DNA from: Phoronis australis
Taxonomy: Eukaryota; Phoronida; Phoronidae
Direction: 5' to 3'
Assembly: GCA_002633005.1 (NCBI GenBank)
Contig: NMRA01000006.1
Span: forward strand, 1,043,697 to 1,107,696
Length of the DNA: 64,000 nt
A model generated the notes under the pieces. It ran no database searches and was not told the origin of the DNA. It was given only the letters and a program-made list of their open reading frames with translations. Each line of letters opens with the position of its first letter. Positions within the stretch are counted from its first letter, which is position 1. The translations under genes were made by a program, and so were the position numbers. This document shows positions 21,796 to 32,748 of this stretch, one piece after another.

Positions 21796-22259
21796 AGGCT
21801 CTGGGCTGGAGAAAACAGCACAGTGCGAATCACTACTGGTTCCAGGAATTGCATGCTCTGGGGTACGTTCGGAGGCACGGGTGACAGTAATTAAAGTGCC
21901 TCCACTGGCTCCAGTCACTGTTCTGGCCACAGCTCGCGAGGCTTCTCGCTTCAAAAACGCACTTCTCGGGGGTGGCGACGGGGCACTGCCGGAATGGCAT
22001 CCTTCTTCAGGCGTTGTTTCGCAGGGACCTTCATCAGTTCAGCGTACAAATCCCTTTCGTAATCGGAGGGCAGAAAGTGCTCGACACGGTAATTCTCCAC
22101 TGCTTTGTACGTTGCGTGGACGGGTAACGCTGTGTTCTTCACACGAACGAGCCAAGTACGGCGAAGTGTGTCATCCATCGGAAAGCGACGCAAAGGTACT
22201 CCCAAAGCGCGCGTGAGCCGATAATTAGTACATTCCGGTACGCAGCAACAGTGTGGCAT
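21655..22259 (-). pseudogene. THAP-domain transposon protein, copy 2 (frameshifted)
   Basis: Starts MPHCCCVPECTNYRLT with the first zinc pair intact. The segment that reads YRVCGKHF in copy 1 is YRVEHF here, so the third ligand is deleted. A further deletion of about 14 bases after LKKDAIP shifts the frame. The linker (KREASRAV...) resumes in another frame and ends at KFDKFIVELSI, where a transposase domain would be expected to begin. It is non-functional as it stands. Confidence 0.8.
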
Positions 22260-22639
22260 GTTCACCGACTAGTAAATGAAAGCAAACGACGACGGAACTT
22301 AACACAACCGAGGTAAAACAATGACTGACTCGGCAGCTCTCACAGTCAGACTATACGAAAAGAAATTGGCGCGAAATGCTTGCCTCCTAAAACGTCACTT
22401 CCGCAGTAGCGGACGAGTAATTAATAAAATTACGAAAAGCTGTAATTAAGTGGAAAATATGTCTAGGATAACCAACCAACCTTATTTTAGCTCAAAATGA
22501 CATGGAAGGGTTGCCTTCGCCTTTAAATGTGTACATGTTGACCTATTAGGCCCTAAATTAATGCTTATTTAAACCATATCTTGTTGAGAGTTATGAAAAA
22601 AATGTTCATTTGTGCTTGCAGTTAGACATATTATAGTAA

Positions 22640-22725
22640 TAGCCGAGATCACCCGACCCGAGGATCGAACCCGCGACCCCCATAAAACCGGCAAGCGTGC
22701 TAACCATTCAGCTAATAGGCAATTG
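22640..22725 (-). repeat. tRNA-like SINE head
   Basis: On the minus strand GCCTATTAGCTGAATGGTTA (A-box-like) is followed by GGTCGCGGGTTCGATCC (B-box). The 5' and 3' ends do not pair into an acceptor stem, so this is a tRNA-derived SINE or pseudogene, not a working tRNA. Confidence 0.6.
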
Positions 22726-22917
22726 TAGCTAACAGAGGCTCATATAATTCACCGGAAGCACATCTTCAACAATATTTATGCAACGGTAGCCACCTAACAA
22801 CCAGCCCCCGCCAATTCCGGGAGGGGGACACCGATCCTTGTACCAAACCCGGTTTATGTGATTAACTACGACACTTCTGTCGATTGCCCTGCCATGCCCA
22901 CGGGCGCGGTGACCTAC

Positions 22918-23298
22918 CAATTTCTCCAAGTCGTCGTTGCCTCCAACGTGCGTGTTGTTGAAAAATATCTGCGGTACCGTGCTCCTCCCCGTGCGCTGCT
23001 TCAATTCTGTACGAACGTGTTCGTCATAGAGATCAAGCCTTACTTCAGTGAACACCAGCCTTCGTTCCTGAAGGAACGTCTTGGCACGAATGCAGTGCGG
23101 ACAGCCGACGATTGAATAAACTAGAATTCTTCCCTTCATCTTCAGTTTGTCCTGAAATTCAAGTGGGTGGTTGTTTGACAGGAGGGGCAAGGTTCCAGTT
23201 AATGATAAAGCATAGTAAACGGCTAAATCAAACAAATCCCTCAGAAGAACTACGAAAGTAATCAATGAAGTTGCCGCTACGGTGGCCACTTTCATCAT
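22918..23298 (-). CDS. Glutaredoxin-DEP-DUF547 protein, exon 1 (glutaredoxin)
   Basis: First coding exon of a gene running down to 3069 on the minus strand. Ten exons give 571 codons in one phase-consistent frame. Exon 1 gives 127 residues: a hydrophobic N-terminal stretch (about 8-35) that could be a signal anchor, then a glutaredoxin domain starting at about residue 55 (GRILVYSIVGCPHC). The dithiol active site is C66-P-H-C69, with the cis-proline motif TVP at 107-109 and the glutathione-site GG at 119-120 (HVGGNDDL). Donor GTAGGTCAC follows LEKL. Glutaredoxins reduce disulfides or glutathionylated proteins using glutathione. The fusion with DEP and DUF547 is known in several invertebrates, but its function is not established. 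The ATG at 23298 is preceded by in-exon sequence only; a CAG acceptor-like site inside (before DKLKMKG) would give a start without the hydrophobic part. Confidence 0.85.
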
Positions 23299-24341
23299 AT
23301 GCTTAGCAAACCGAACAGCGACACCACTCGACTCTACTGTGCACTACTGAATACATCAAAGAAAGTGCTTTCCATTAGGTGCGAGACTATGGGATAGTCC
23401 ACAGGCCTCTTATTGTAACTATTTAATGTTTACACAATCGATTACACTGGTAGACTAAAAGCAATCGTTTTTTGCGAAGACTGAGAAGTCGTGGTTACTG
23501 CTGCTTGATTTTGGCGGCCGGACCGCCGCCGCCGTCGGGGCCCGAGCGCTGTCAATGGACCTCAAGGAATCAGAATATCTCGCAAGTTTTTTTTTCATTT
23601 TTTCTTCAAAACAGGTTTCTTCTGTTCACATTTTGGTGTGTAATCGTTCGAAAACCATCACATTTTTCTGTAGCGTTCACTGGGCGCGACGGTCCTCCGC
23701 CGCCAGGCCGCCGGGCCACTGAACCCCTGATTCATGCTCTATCAATGTTTTGGAAATTCCCAATGGCAAAACTTTCATCTGTATTTGTAATTACTGATAG
23801 TTAAAATCTTCATCCCGTTATCACAGAATACAGCCAGACCATTTTTTCGTCTCAAAACATATAGGCCTACTGGACTGGGTCACCATGGAGGTCCCATGCC
23901 TGGAAGACTCTCAAGTAAAATCATACCCGAAAACTTGCCATGTTTTCGAGCAATTATCACATATAGTCAGGTCAACTATCTGATCGAAAATCTAGACAAC
24001 GGCCTACATCTATTGATCGACTGGGCCCGCGGCGGATGAAATGATGCGCAAATGATTGCTAGCTGCAAATTAACATATTAAAAAATACTTTTCTGTTAAC
24101 TTTCATTTAATTCCATCTAGAAAATGCGTAAAAATGATATCAAATCGTATTTTACACGTCTTTCAAGGCAAAATATAAGAAAGTCTACAGTCCCGCCGGT
24201 GTACTAGCTCACAGGCACGAGAACAGATAGTGGGTCCAACGTCTCCATGGCAGCTGGTCAAGTTCCTTTAAGGCTTTCCGAAGCTTTTCGGTGAATTATG
24301 CCTCCGACACTGATTAAACCATCAAAGTAATGCTGCTTTTT
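23299..24341. other. Upstream region of the glutaredoxin gene
   Basis: Contains the CpG-rich block listed separately. The rest is ordinary AT-rich sequence without recognised genes. Confidence 0.4.
23500..23740 (-). promoter_or_regulatory. CpG-rich block upstream of the glutaredoxin exon
   Basis: Two CpG-dense cores, GCGGCCGGACCGCCGCCGCC near 23513 and GGTCCTCCGCCGCCAGGCCG near 23691, stand out from AT-rich surroundings. They lie 200-440 bp upstream of the first coding exon of the minus-strand gene. Promoter function is inferred from position and composition only; no TATA box is seen. Confidence 0.35.
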
Positions 24342-24510
24342 TACGCATAGAGGGACACCTTAGGAAGCCGTCCCGATGTATTTAATTCCTTCCAACTCTA
24401 ACACATACTCAGGCCATAATCAAACCGTTTTCTTTTTCGAGCAGTTTTTCTTTCAGTTTCCCAAATCGGTAACTGGCCATTTTTACACTGCACGCGTCAG
24501 GCGGGATATG
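24342..24510. repeat. Single arm of the foldback element found at 47926-48229
   Basis: Shares in order the blocks AGAGGGACACCTTAGGA, TTTAATTCCTTCCAACTC and CCCAAATCGGTAACTGGCCA with the left arm of the palindrome in Rab10 intron 1. The mirror-image arm is absent here. Confidence 0.75.
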
Positions 24511-24892
24511 ACGTCATGTCTCCTGTCTACAGCCACTTGACATCGGAAACAATGATCGAACAAATCCACAAAAATTAACTTAACATTCTGAAAAGAGCTA
24601 CAGCACATTGTATTAGGATTTATTTTTATTCTTGATACTCTCTCTGACCATATTTCGTGATTGTTTTCTATCTATTTCCTCATTTAAGCAGACCGCGTTC
24701 AATGCTTAAACTTGGATTAATTTTTTTCGATTTACAAAAAATATGTGGAGAAGTGAACATTCTGACGGGATAAAAACATAGTAATTCTATTCTTTCTTTT
24801 CAAAAACTGTTGGAAAGCAAGCATTTTCTGGTTAAGCAGGGCGTGGCCTCCTTAAACTTGGAATAGTCGTCTTGCCTGTTCATTACCTATTT

Positions 24893-25395
24893 AGTGAAAC
24901 AGATTACAATACTTTGTAAAAGCAATTTAGTGAAACAGATTACAATACTTTGTAAAAGCTATTTAGTGAGACAGATTACAATACTTTGTAAAAGCTATTT
25001 AGTGAAACAGATTACATTACTTTGTAAAAGCAATTTAGTGAAACAGATTACAATACTTTGTAAAAGCTATTTAGTGAGACAGATTACAATACTTTGTAAA
25101 AGCAATTTAGTGAAACAGATTACAATACTTTGTAAAAGCTATTTAGTGAGACAGATTACAATACTTTTTAAAAGCTATTTAGTGAAACAGATTACAATAC
25201 TTTGTAAAAGCAATTTAGTGAAACAGATTACAATACTTTGTAAAAGCTATTTAGTGAGACAGATTACAATACTTTGTAAAAGCTATTTAGTGAGAAAGAT
25301 TACAATACTTTGTAAAAGCTATTTAGTGAGACAGATTACAATACTTTGTAAAAGCTATTTAGTGAAACAGATTACAATACTTTGTAAAAGCAAGT
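24893..25395. repeat. 36-bp minisatellite, about 14 copies
   Basis: Unit AAACAGATTACAATACTTTG then TAAAAGCTATTTAGTG, with alternating variants (GCAATTT or GCTATTT; GAAAC or GAGAC). The period is a multiple of three and the frame has no stop, so a long repetitive ORF (KQITILCKSNLV units) spans it. There is no other sign of coding. Confidence 0.95.
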
Positions 25396-26820
25396 GTTTC
25401 TTTGTTGTTACTACTCTGAACACATTAGCGATCTTTTTAAATTAATTTCAAGTTCATGTAGTGCTTAAAGCAGTATTTGGTTTGACGTTTCAAGGGTTTT
25501 GTAACATGTTTAGCTTTTGATGCGATGTCAGTTTCATACAATAGTCAGTGTAATCCTCAAGTGATGAGCACATTTTTTGGAAAGCTGGTCACACCAAACA
25601 AGTCACGTAGTTATGTTTGTGTAGGTGCACCTTATGGACGTCAGGACAGAAATAGTGGAGGGTTGTCAAGGTTATTGATGCGTATGCAACACTGCTGTAA
25701 CTACAACGTCATTATCTGAATGGACAGATTTATGTTTATGTTCTTAAGTTACCAACAAATTACAATACCACGTACTGTGCAAAGGTGCAAAGTCTAGCTT
25801 AAAGTAGTTTTCAAAATAAACTGGACACCGTCAAAACTTGGGTTTCGACGCCCACAAATCGCTAAGTATTCATTTCTTTTCGCTTAGAATCCTTTTCAAT
25901 TCTAACTAAATTTCAGCAAAAGCTCGACAGATGCTGCTCCATTTAAGTAGTCGAAATTGCGACATTTTACTTTGTAAGTCCATTCACAAACAATTAGCGG
26001 CTAGGCGCAATGTCACATTCATGTCCAACAAAAGTTCGATTTAATTGCCAAACAATTTCGGCAAAAAGTTATCCAAGTATAGAATAACCAATAAGAGTTC
26101 TATCAAAGTCTGTCATTTTTGAAAACTTTGGTGCGTGTACCATTGAACTGCAACACCGCAACATCCCGACTCCAGCACATATTTTGTTGTACCATTTAGC
26201 AGCTAGATAATAAATTTTCAAAGACAAGTGGACTGGGCAGACTCGATTAGACACGTGCTGTGTAGGAATGGTTCTCTTTTGAAAAAATATGTATCCCGCA
26301 CTGCACGCTGACTGTGACCTTAGACATTATTGCAACAAATGCTCAAATTTTGCACAATGTATGACTTCTCGATAGTTGTTTTTTTGTAAATTACACAGAA
26401 AAGTCAACTGTGTCACAGTAACAAGTTGCATGTTTGGCACAAGTAGGCTATTCACGTGATGTGACCAACAGATGGCGTGTGTGAAGATACGAATACAGTA
26501 CCTTCAATAATTTACTTCTCAATGTAAATGAGCTTTCCAGGTTGTATACGTGCGTCTGTTGATGTCAATTTTGTTTTTTGTGCTAGTTTTAGCAGGTGGA
26601 ATAGAAAACTTGCACGTACAGTTGTACTACTTTGCTTTACTATTTAGACAGATTTGTACAAACACTTTACATATCACGTTCTCCCCTGGATATTCGCATG
26701 ATACAGCCGGCAGGTCCTTATGCAAATCTCTTTCCACGAATCAAGACTGACGAACGACCTGTATCTGACTTCGTCGTAGCCCCCATGTGGTTTAGTTTTT
26801 GAAAGTACTCCATCAGTCAT
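25396..26820. other. Intergenic, nothing recognised
   Basis: AT-rich, no gene, RNA or repeat identified. Confidence 0.45.
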
Positions 26821-26941
26821 CAGTGGCGGATTTACGGGGGGGCCAAGAGGGCCATGGGCCCTAAAATTCTAGCAGATACCGTTTGACTAGCACATGCGCG
26901 CATCCAAGGGGGGCTCGGGGGGTGAATAAACAATGCATAGG
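26821..26941. mobile_element. hAT-like MITE, left part
   Basis: Begins CAGTGGCGGATTTACGGGGG, a typical hAT-type terminus, followed by CCTAAAATTCTAGCAGATACC and CACATGCGCGCATCCAAGG. The same internal words occur at 35085-35325, where the other end GGATCCGCCCCTG is preserved. The element runs into the assembly gap. Confidence 0.6.
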
Positions 26942-27091
26942 NNNNNNNNNNNNNNNNNNNNNNNNNNNNNNNNNNNNNNNNNNNNNNNNNNNNNNNNNNN
27001 NNNNNNNNNNNNNNNNNNNNNNNNNNNNNNNNNNNNNNNNNNNNNNNNNNNNNNNNNNNNNNNNNNNNNNNNNNNNNNNNNNNNNNNNNNN
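26942..27091. other. Assembly gap (150 N)
   Basis: Unknown bases interrupting the MITE. Confidence 1.
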
Positions 27092-29487
27092 GCTTCTGGT
27101 CATGCAGTTCCCACGAAGATCACCCTAGTCACTTAACTGCAAGATCACGTGTGGCTCCAACACATTTTCGGTATTCAGTATTTCCAAAAGACGGGTTTAT
27201 TGATCAGGATGGTGTAATGGCACTGCTTATCTGGCCGCTGCAAATCGATGCCTCGGTTGAATTTGTAAAATTCTTCTTCAGCAGTTGTAACAATATTTCA
27301 GTTATTGTTTGAATAATTACTGATACAACAGTTTGGAAGTGTTCAGAGCTCACTGGAAAATGAGATAACCCCTTCCGAGGAGTACTAGAATGACCAAATG
27401 AAAATTTCTCTGAGTGGGACGGCCTGCTGTGTTAGATTGCAGCCATTTCCGTGAGGGGGCGCATTATGAGATGGTGTCTTATCTAATACACGTAGGACGA
27501 TACAGGTGTGTAACTTAGTCCCTCCGGCCACTGCCGCTCCAAAACTGTAGGGCTTCCACAGTTTGACTGGTGTTCTTAGTTCTCGTCGGCATATTGCCGA
27601 CATCTTGAATCAGTCGACCTTTCCAAAAAAGTCTAAGACAATATTTTTTATCAATAATCAGATGCAACACGGCACGAACTCCAAATTTCAATATTTTCTC
27701 ATTTTTCACCAAATTCATTTGCAAATTATATGAAAATGCGAACCTTTAAACGAGGAAACTTTCAAGTTTACATTTGACATGTATTTGAATGAGGTGGAAA
27801 ACGTCAACATAGAATTGCCAAATGAAAGTACTCTAGAAACCTTGCTTCTACAACTCAGAATCTATTGACTGACTTTTGAAGACAAAGCAATTCGTACATA
27901 CATATTATCTTAATTAATCTCACGTCAGACAATCTCACTTACAGCGGTTCGCGTATTTTATGAGCCAATATCCTCCACTGAATAAAGGGCTTCAAACTGT
28001 ATTCTCAAAATGCGGTACTCTGACCTGCAAGTGTATGCCCTTCTTAACTACTCTTGACATTCTTCAGGTGAAAATATCGATAACTTTGCCATTATGACGC
28101 TACGAGGTGTGCTTCACAAAAAGTAGTCTTCAATTGCATCCTTCCGTGGATTCAGGTCAATGAGCGCTGAATTGTTCGCGATCTTGGTAGGCCTTTGAAA
28201 ACACGCGAGTTTTCTAAAGGGTCAAAAACAACATGAAACGACAATGGGAGATAACCCTGATCCGACCGCTAACAATGGCTCCCACGTTAAAAGTATTTGT
28301 GGGATTTTGACCTATGACCATGCATTTATTTCATTCGTGACCCGCCATCTAGTCTACCTGAAAAGTGAAAATACTCGTTCAAAACAAGTTGCTCACCGCT
28401 CATCGTGCACGCCTGAGCGCTCCTTTGTAAGGCGGGGTCATTAGGAGACGGACGTGTCGTCGAGAGAAAAGACTGTTGGTGTGATATTTATATCAGCTCG
28501 AAAAGGTTAGTTCATTTGCTACAATTTCAGAGAGGCTAAGCATTATTTCCAAATATATCAAACTCCAGTTAACGCAGCAGCTACACTGGTAGGTATTGGG
28601 CTGCATTTTTGATCCGTGACGATTACGTCGAAATTAAAATGGCAGTAAGTAAACCACACCAAAAACATAACTATAAATAAATGTACATGGGGTGAGCAAA
28701 CTCTTTCCATGGACACTATGACAGTAATGATGAACAAGCGGTAGTCAATTATTCTTAATAAGTTCAAATATATATCATATAGTATCATTTATCTTCAGTA
28801 TGCGGATCAAGGTTATATTTGGAGTAGAATAGTTAATTTTACCCGCTGTCTCAGGGCCAGAGAGCCGAATGCTCAACGCAGCATCATGCAGTATGCATGA
28901 GTTTGTATGCTTAACCACTCGCGGTATTCGGACCGATTCCGTTGAAGTTACAATAAATTATCGAGTAATTGAATATTCGTTCAATTTGTTGGTCTGGTCT
29001 ACTCTACAAATTTTTGTCTCCTTGTGGTAAAGATATGACAGAGCTCTGGGTAGAGCTTAGTGGAAATGAATGCTGCAGTATTTTGTGCGAGACGAAACGG
29101 AAGTGGACGTAAACTTAGTCAGTTGTTTGTGTCGTGATTCTCCTCCGAGCGTTGCTGCATTATACACTTGTTTAATTGCATGGCCCAGATTCTGTGTGTT
29201 GTTTTTTCGTCACTTTTACTAAAAATAGTTTGTGGTAAGCGTGCCTTAGTCTGTTTGACGGAGTTCAGTTTACGTGGTACGTGATTTTGTTATGTGCGGT
29301 AAAGGAACACGCCCACGCCAAAAGTTGCTTTCCACCCCTTGTACGTCAGGAAGGTAAAAATGAATTTTGTTTAATATTTAACCGGCTTATTTCCGTCTCT
29401 TTTAAGCTCGCACTTGGCCAAAATGTAAAACCATGCCTAGCAAATTATAGGTAGAAATTTCGATAAACAATTTCTCTGTCAACAGGA
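27092..29487. other. Intergenic, nothing recognised
   Basis: No supported gene. A minus-strand fragment near 28855-28930 has GCGAGTGGTTAAGC, resembling the A-box of a class II tRNA, but no convincing B-box or stem follows. Confidence 0.4.
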
Positions 29488-29757
29488 CATGCGCGCACCC
29501 AGGGAGGAAAGCCTATGGGGGCTCGAACGAGCCTCCTCATTTGGTGAAGTGGGCAAAAAGGTCCGCCTCAGAGAAACAAAAAGTCTGAGGAAACGAGACA
29601 AAAGTCCATTAAAAAGGCCAGTAATGATAAAAAACTCGGCGAATGCACAATTCACAGCTCTGAACATAACATTTTTTCTTTATTTTTTAGTAAAAGGTCC
29701 ACATTCCCAAGAATTCGAGCCTCCCCCCATTGTTAGTCTGTGTGAGCGCATGCAGGA
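29488..29757. mobile_element. MITE-like dispersed repeat, copy 1
   Basis: Matches 58128-58370 over about 250 bp. Shared blocks are GAAGTGGGCAAAAAGGTCCG, CAGAGAAACAAAA, GAATGCACAATTCA, CTCTGAACATA and AAAGGTCCACATTC. The ends ATGCGCGCACCCAG and GTGTGAGCGCATGC are short inverted repeats. Internal words are shared with the hAT-like MITEs. Confidence 0.75.
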
Positions 29758-30042
29758 ACGTCTATGACTTTATTTGAGTGAGCATATTTCGGTCACGACA
29801 TCCGCGCCATTACTAGTCATGTATGGCTAGAGGTCATAGCACAAAGGGAGTCGTCGAATGCATTTACTAAGTGAGACAACACTGGAGCTGTCTCGTGGTC
29901 ATGAGCGCAGAATTGCGACTCTTCAGGATTTCCAAATCCCGGTTTTAGCATATGTCACGGACTTTGCTGTTTACCACTGTGCATCACATGCACTTTGCCT
30001 TTTCATCTTTCATTCATTGGCCTCTATATTGTAGGTATCAAA
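29758..30042 (+). promoter_or_regulatory. 5' region of the amine oxidase paralogue, probable 5' UTR acceptor
   Basis: CTCTATATTGTAG|GTATCAAA precedes the ATG by 10 bases and looks like a 3' splice site, so an upstream non-coding exon is likely. The equivalent site GTTTGTTGCAG precedes the related 56-codon ORF at 41700. Confidence 0.5.
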
Positions 30043-32169
30043 ATGTCAGACACTGACACGAGCGGACGAAAGACGAACAAGACTATTGAGAACATTTACG
30101 TGCCGATATGCGTGTTCCTCGCCGTAGCAGCCATTGCTCTGGCCATAACTGTGGGTGTTCTTTATAATGAGGGACAATTTTACAAAAAGAAGGCGTCTAC
30201 TAATCAAGAGAAGGCAGAAGATAACCTTCAGCTTGCCATGGTTTACAAGCAACAGGTAGACGACATGAAAAAAACAAACAAACCGTGCAAAACGCAGTCG
30301 GTCACTACAACTCAAAACATGTCCAGTCTGTCCCCATTTGACGATCTGACTCCACATGAGTACAAAGCAGTAGCCAAGTACCTTACGACAAGCCTCGGTC
30401 TTACGAAGACGAAGAGAGCTATAAATTCAAGTTACATTTTGTTAATGGACCTCGAGTTGCCTAAGAAAAGCGTCGCCTTGAACTTTCTTGACGACGGAGG
30501 CGGCAAGCCAGAGCGGCAAGCCCGCGCAGTTGTTTACCACGGCGACCGTGAACCTCCAGTGGTGGTGGAGTATGTTGTCAATACCAACGGTAATGCACTG
30601 AAGGCAATGGCATCAATCCCATGGAACAAGCGTCCCATGGATGACGTGGAGACGGAAACCATTGATAAACTCTTTCTTATGAAAATAGCAGAAGAACTAT
30701 ACCCTTTGCTCATAGAGTCGTACAAGGCTTCCTACCACAACTGCTCTGATCGCTGTCTGACGTGGTCCTGGATAAATCCTGCACACCACGAACGACAAAT
30801 ATGGTTTTACTTCACGCGCGCCGTGAATAATGAAAATAGCCATCCACTGGGATTTCAAATCCTCTTTAATGTCTCGAGTGTAAATGTCCAGGATTGGCGA
30901 GTTGTCAAGCTGGTATATAACTTTCAATCTTTCGACAGCGTTCATGATCTTTTGACTGCATATAAAAGTGGCAATCTTGCGATGCTCGACCTGCCTTGGC
31001 CTAGTGAATATTCAACGCAAAAGAAACGTCCGGCGACATCGTCTAGGCCCGCTAAAATGGCACCTGAAATGTTTGAACCCGACGGCAAACGATACACAGT
31101 CAATGGACGTCACATTGAGTACATGGGCTGGAGTTTTGATTTCCGACTTTCCACAACCAGGGGCCTTCAGCTATATGACATCCGATTCAATGATGAGAGA
31201 ATAGTGTATGAATTGGGCGCTCAAGAAACCGTCACACTGAACAGTGGAAAAGCTGCCAATGCTATGCATTACAGATACATTGAATCCGTGGACATTCTTG
31301 GTTGGAATACCTTCGAACTTTTTCGCGGTGTCGACTGCCCTCGCACAGCTGTCTTTTTTGATGTCCATCAGTATAGGGACGGCGACGTAAAACTCATCAA
31401 AAACGCCATTTGTGTGTTTGAACTGGATGCTGGCATTCCGCTAAGACGTCATTACAGTCAGAATTTTGACGAGCTAGGGAATTTTATTGATTATGGCGGC
31501 CTAGCAGACCACGTACTCGTCCTTAGAACCATCGCGTCCTTAACAAATTACGATCAAATCTACGATTACATATTCCATCAGAACGGAGCCATAGAGGTTA
31601 AATCGACGAACATTGGATATGCGTACACAACGTTTTTTGGCCTGCAGGAACAAGAGAAGCGCTATGCTTTCCAGGTGTACCCAAACGTTTCTGCCCCGGT
31701 CAATCAGGTTTTAATAAATTACAAAATTGATCTGGATATACAAGGTACAAGTAACAGGTTTGGTAGAATTAATATCAGGGAAGAAAGTGCGAGTGATCCT
31801 TGGATGGGAGGATCAACGGAAGTCTACCACGTGGGAAACCGCTACTATGCTAAGAACGAAAGCGACTTTCCGTTGAAAATGAAAACCGATGAAGGCATAC
31901 CAGCGTATTACCTTACGTTCAACGATGTTAAAAAAAACAAATATGATCATCACAGAGCCTACCGTCTGAAAAACGAAAATCCCACAGAGGTTTTCCTCAC
32001 CCCAGGGAAGGGAGTGGAGCCCGGAATATCATGGAGTAGGTATCCAGTTGCTATAACAGCTCAAAAGGACGACGAAGTCAGTAGTTCTTCCATTTACAAC
32101 GGCATCACTCCGACGCACCCTGTTGTCGATTTCCAGAGCTTCATAGACGGGGATAACCTTAAAGATCAG
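30043..32169 (+). CDS. Copper amine oxidase paralogue (predicted inactive), exon 1
   Basis: First 709 codons of a protein of about 797 aa. A short cytoplasmic tail and one membrane anchor (NIYVPICVFLAVAAIALAIT, 18-37) are followed by N-terminal copper amine oxidase domains and the catalytic domain. Family landmarks present are GVDCP, AICVFELDAGIPLRRHYSQ, the cofactor motif LTNYDQIYDYIFHQNGAIEV with Tyr503 (the residue converted to topaquinone in active enzymes) and IDLDIQGTSN. The copper HxH that normally sits nine residues before this DLD is Asn554-Gln-Val556. The catalytic base Asp of the YxDxG motif aligns with Glu in YIESVDILGWN. The frame is intact and the cysteine and structural blocks are kept, so it is not an obvious pseudogene. 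Donor GTTTGTAGC follows LKDQ. Active relatives are type II membrane or secreted enzymes that deaminate primary amines to aldehydes, hydrogen peroxide and ammonia. Confidence 0.93.
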
Positions 32170-32748
32170 GTTTGTAGCTTGCCCGGCAATCTCATGAAAT
32201 CTTGAAATATGAAAGATAGATCTTAGTTTAATCCTTGCAAATATATTCAATGACATACATGTCAGGTTTGGCGTAATGCCTGCATGATCGAGTTGTACTT
32301 TTGTGGAGGATATTTCAATTTCGTTTGTAATATCAACGAACTTGATGACAAATGAAAGAGAAGAGTTTTATTAGGGATATTTTTAGTATTACGGCCGCAA
32401 ATCGCATTTTGGATTATTGTTGGATAGGGTGGACTTCATGAACTTACTAGTTTTGGTCTAGATCTATAAACAACAAAATCGTTGCATTTTTGTGATTTCA
32501 CCATTTCTCGCCGTGGTCTGCCAGAATTTCGCTGCAAGTCAAGACCATTGTCTTTGATCATTACACTTGAAATACTGGAGTTTTACTTTGAGACAGAACT
32601 CGGCGAAACTTTTGGGTTCGATTCCGTGGTACTTTTCTCGACGTGAATGTCTGTTTAATTAGATGCCGTTTGAGGCTTCGTAATTACGACATGGATAGTG
32701 ACATGTATTACTATTTCATAATGCTACTTTGTCTATTCCTAATCACAG
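32170..32748 (+). other. Intron of the amine oxidase paralogue
   Basis: Begins GTTTGT, ends AATCACAG. Nothing else recognised. Confidence 0.8.

Larger units (their letters stand above)
20874..22522 (-). mobile_element. Kolobok-like DNA transposon, copy 2 (1.65 kb)
   Basis: Same terminal inverted repeats as copy 1 (about 160 bp, ending at TTTTAGGAGGCAAGC and its complement). Flanked by TTGA on the left and TTAA on the right, a TTAA duplication with one change. It is inverted relative to copy 1. It carries a broken THAP protein reading from the right end and a separate ORF with a P2X7-tail-like cysteine domain reading from the left end. No DDE domain remains, so it is a deletion derivative. 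Confidence 0.85.

Noticed and set aside
22640-22725. Functional tRNA gene on the minus strand
   Set aside because: The 5' and 3' ends do not form an acceptor stem; only box-like motifs remain.
24894-25445. 183-codon repetitive ORF
   Set aside because: It lies in a 36-bp minisatellite whose period is a multiple of three. No splice sites, homology or promoter.
28855-28930. Class II tRNA-like sequence
   Set aside because: A-box-like words only; no matching T-arm or acceptor stem.
29995-30042. Sixteen extra N-terminal residues for the amine oxidase
   Set aside because: The extension starts at a non-ATG codon and crosses a clear 3' splice site. The ATG at 30043 matches the start of the related ORF at 41700.
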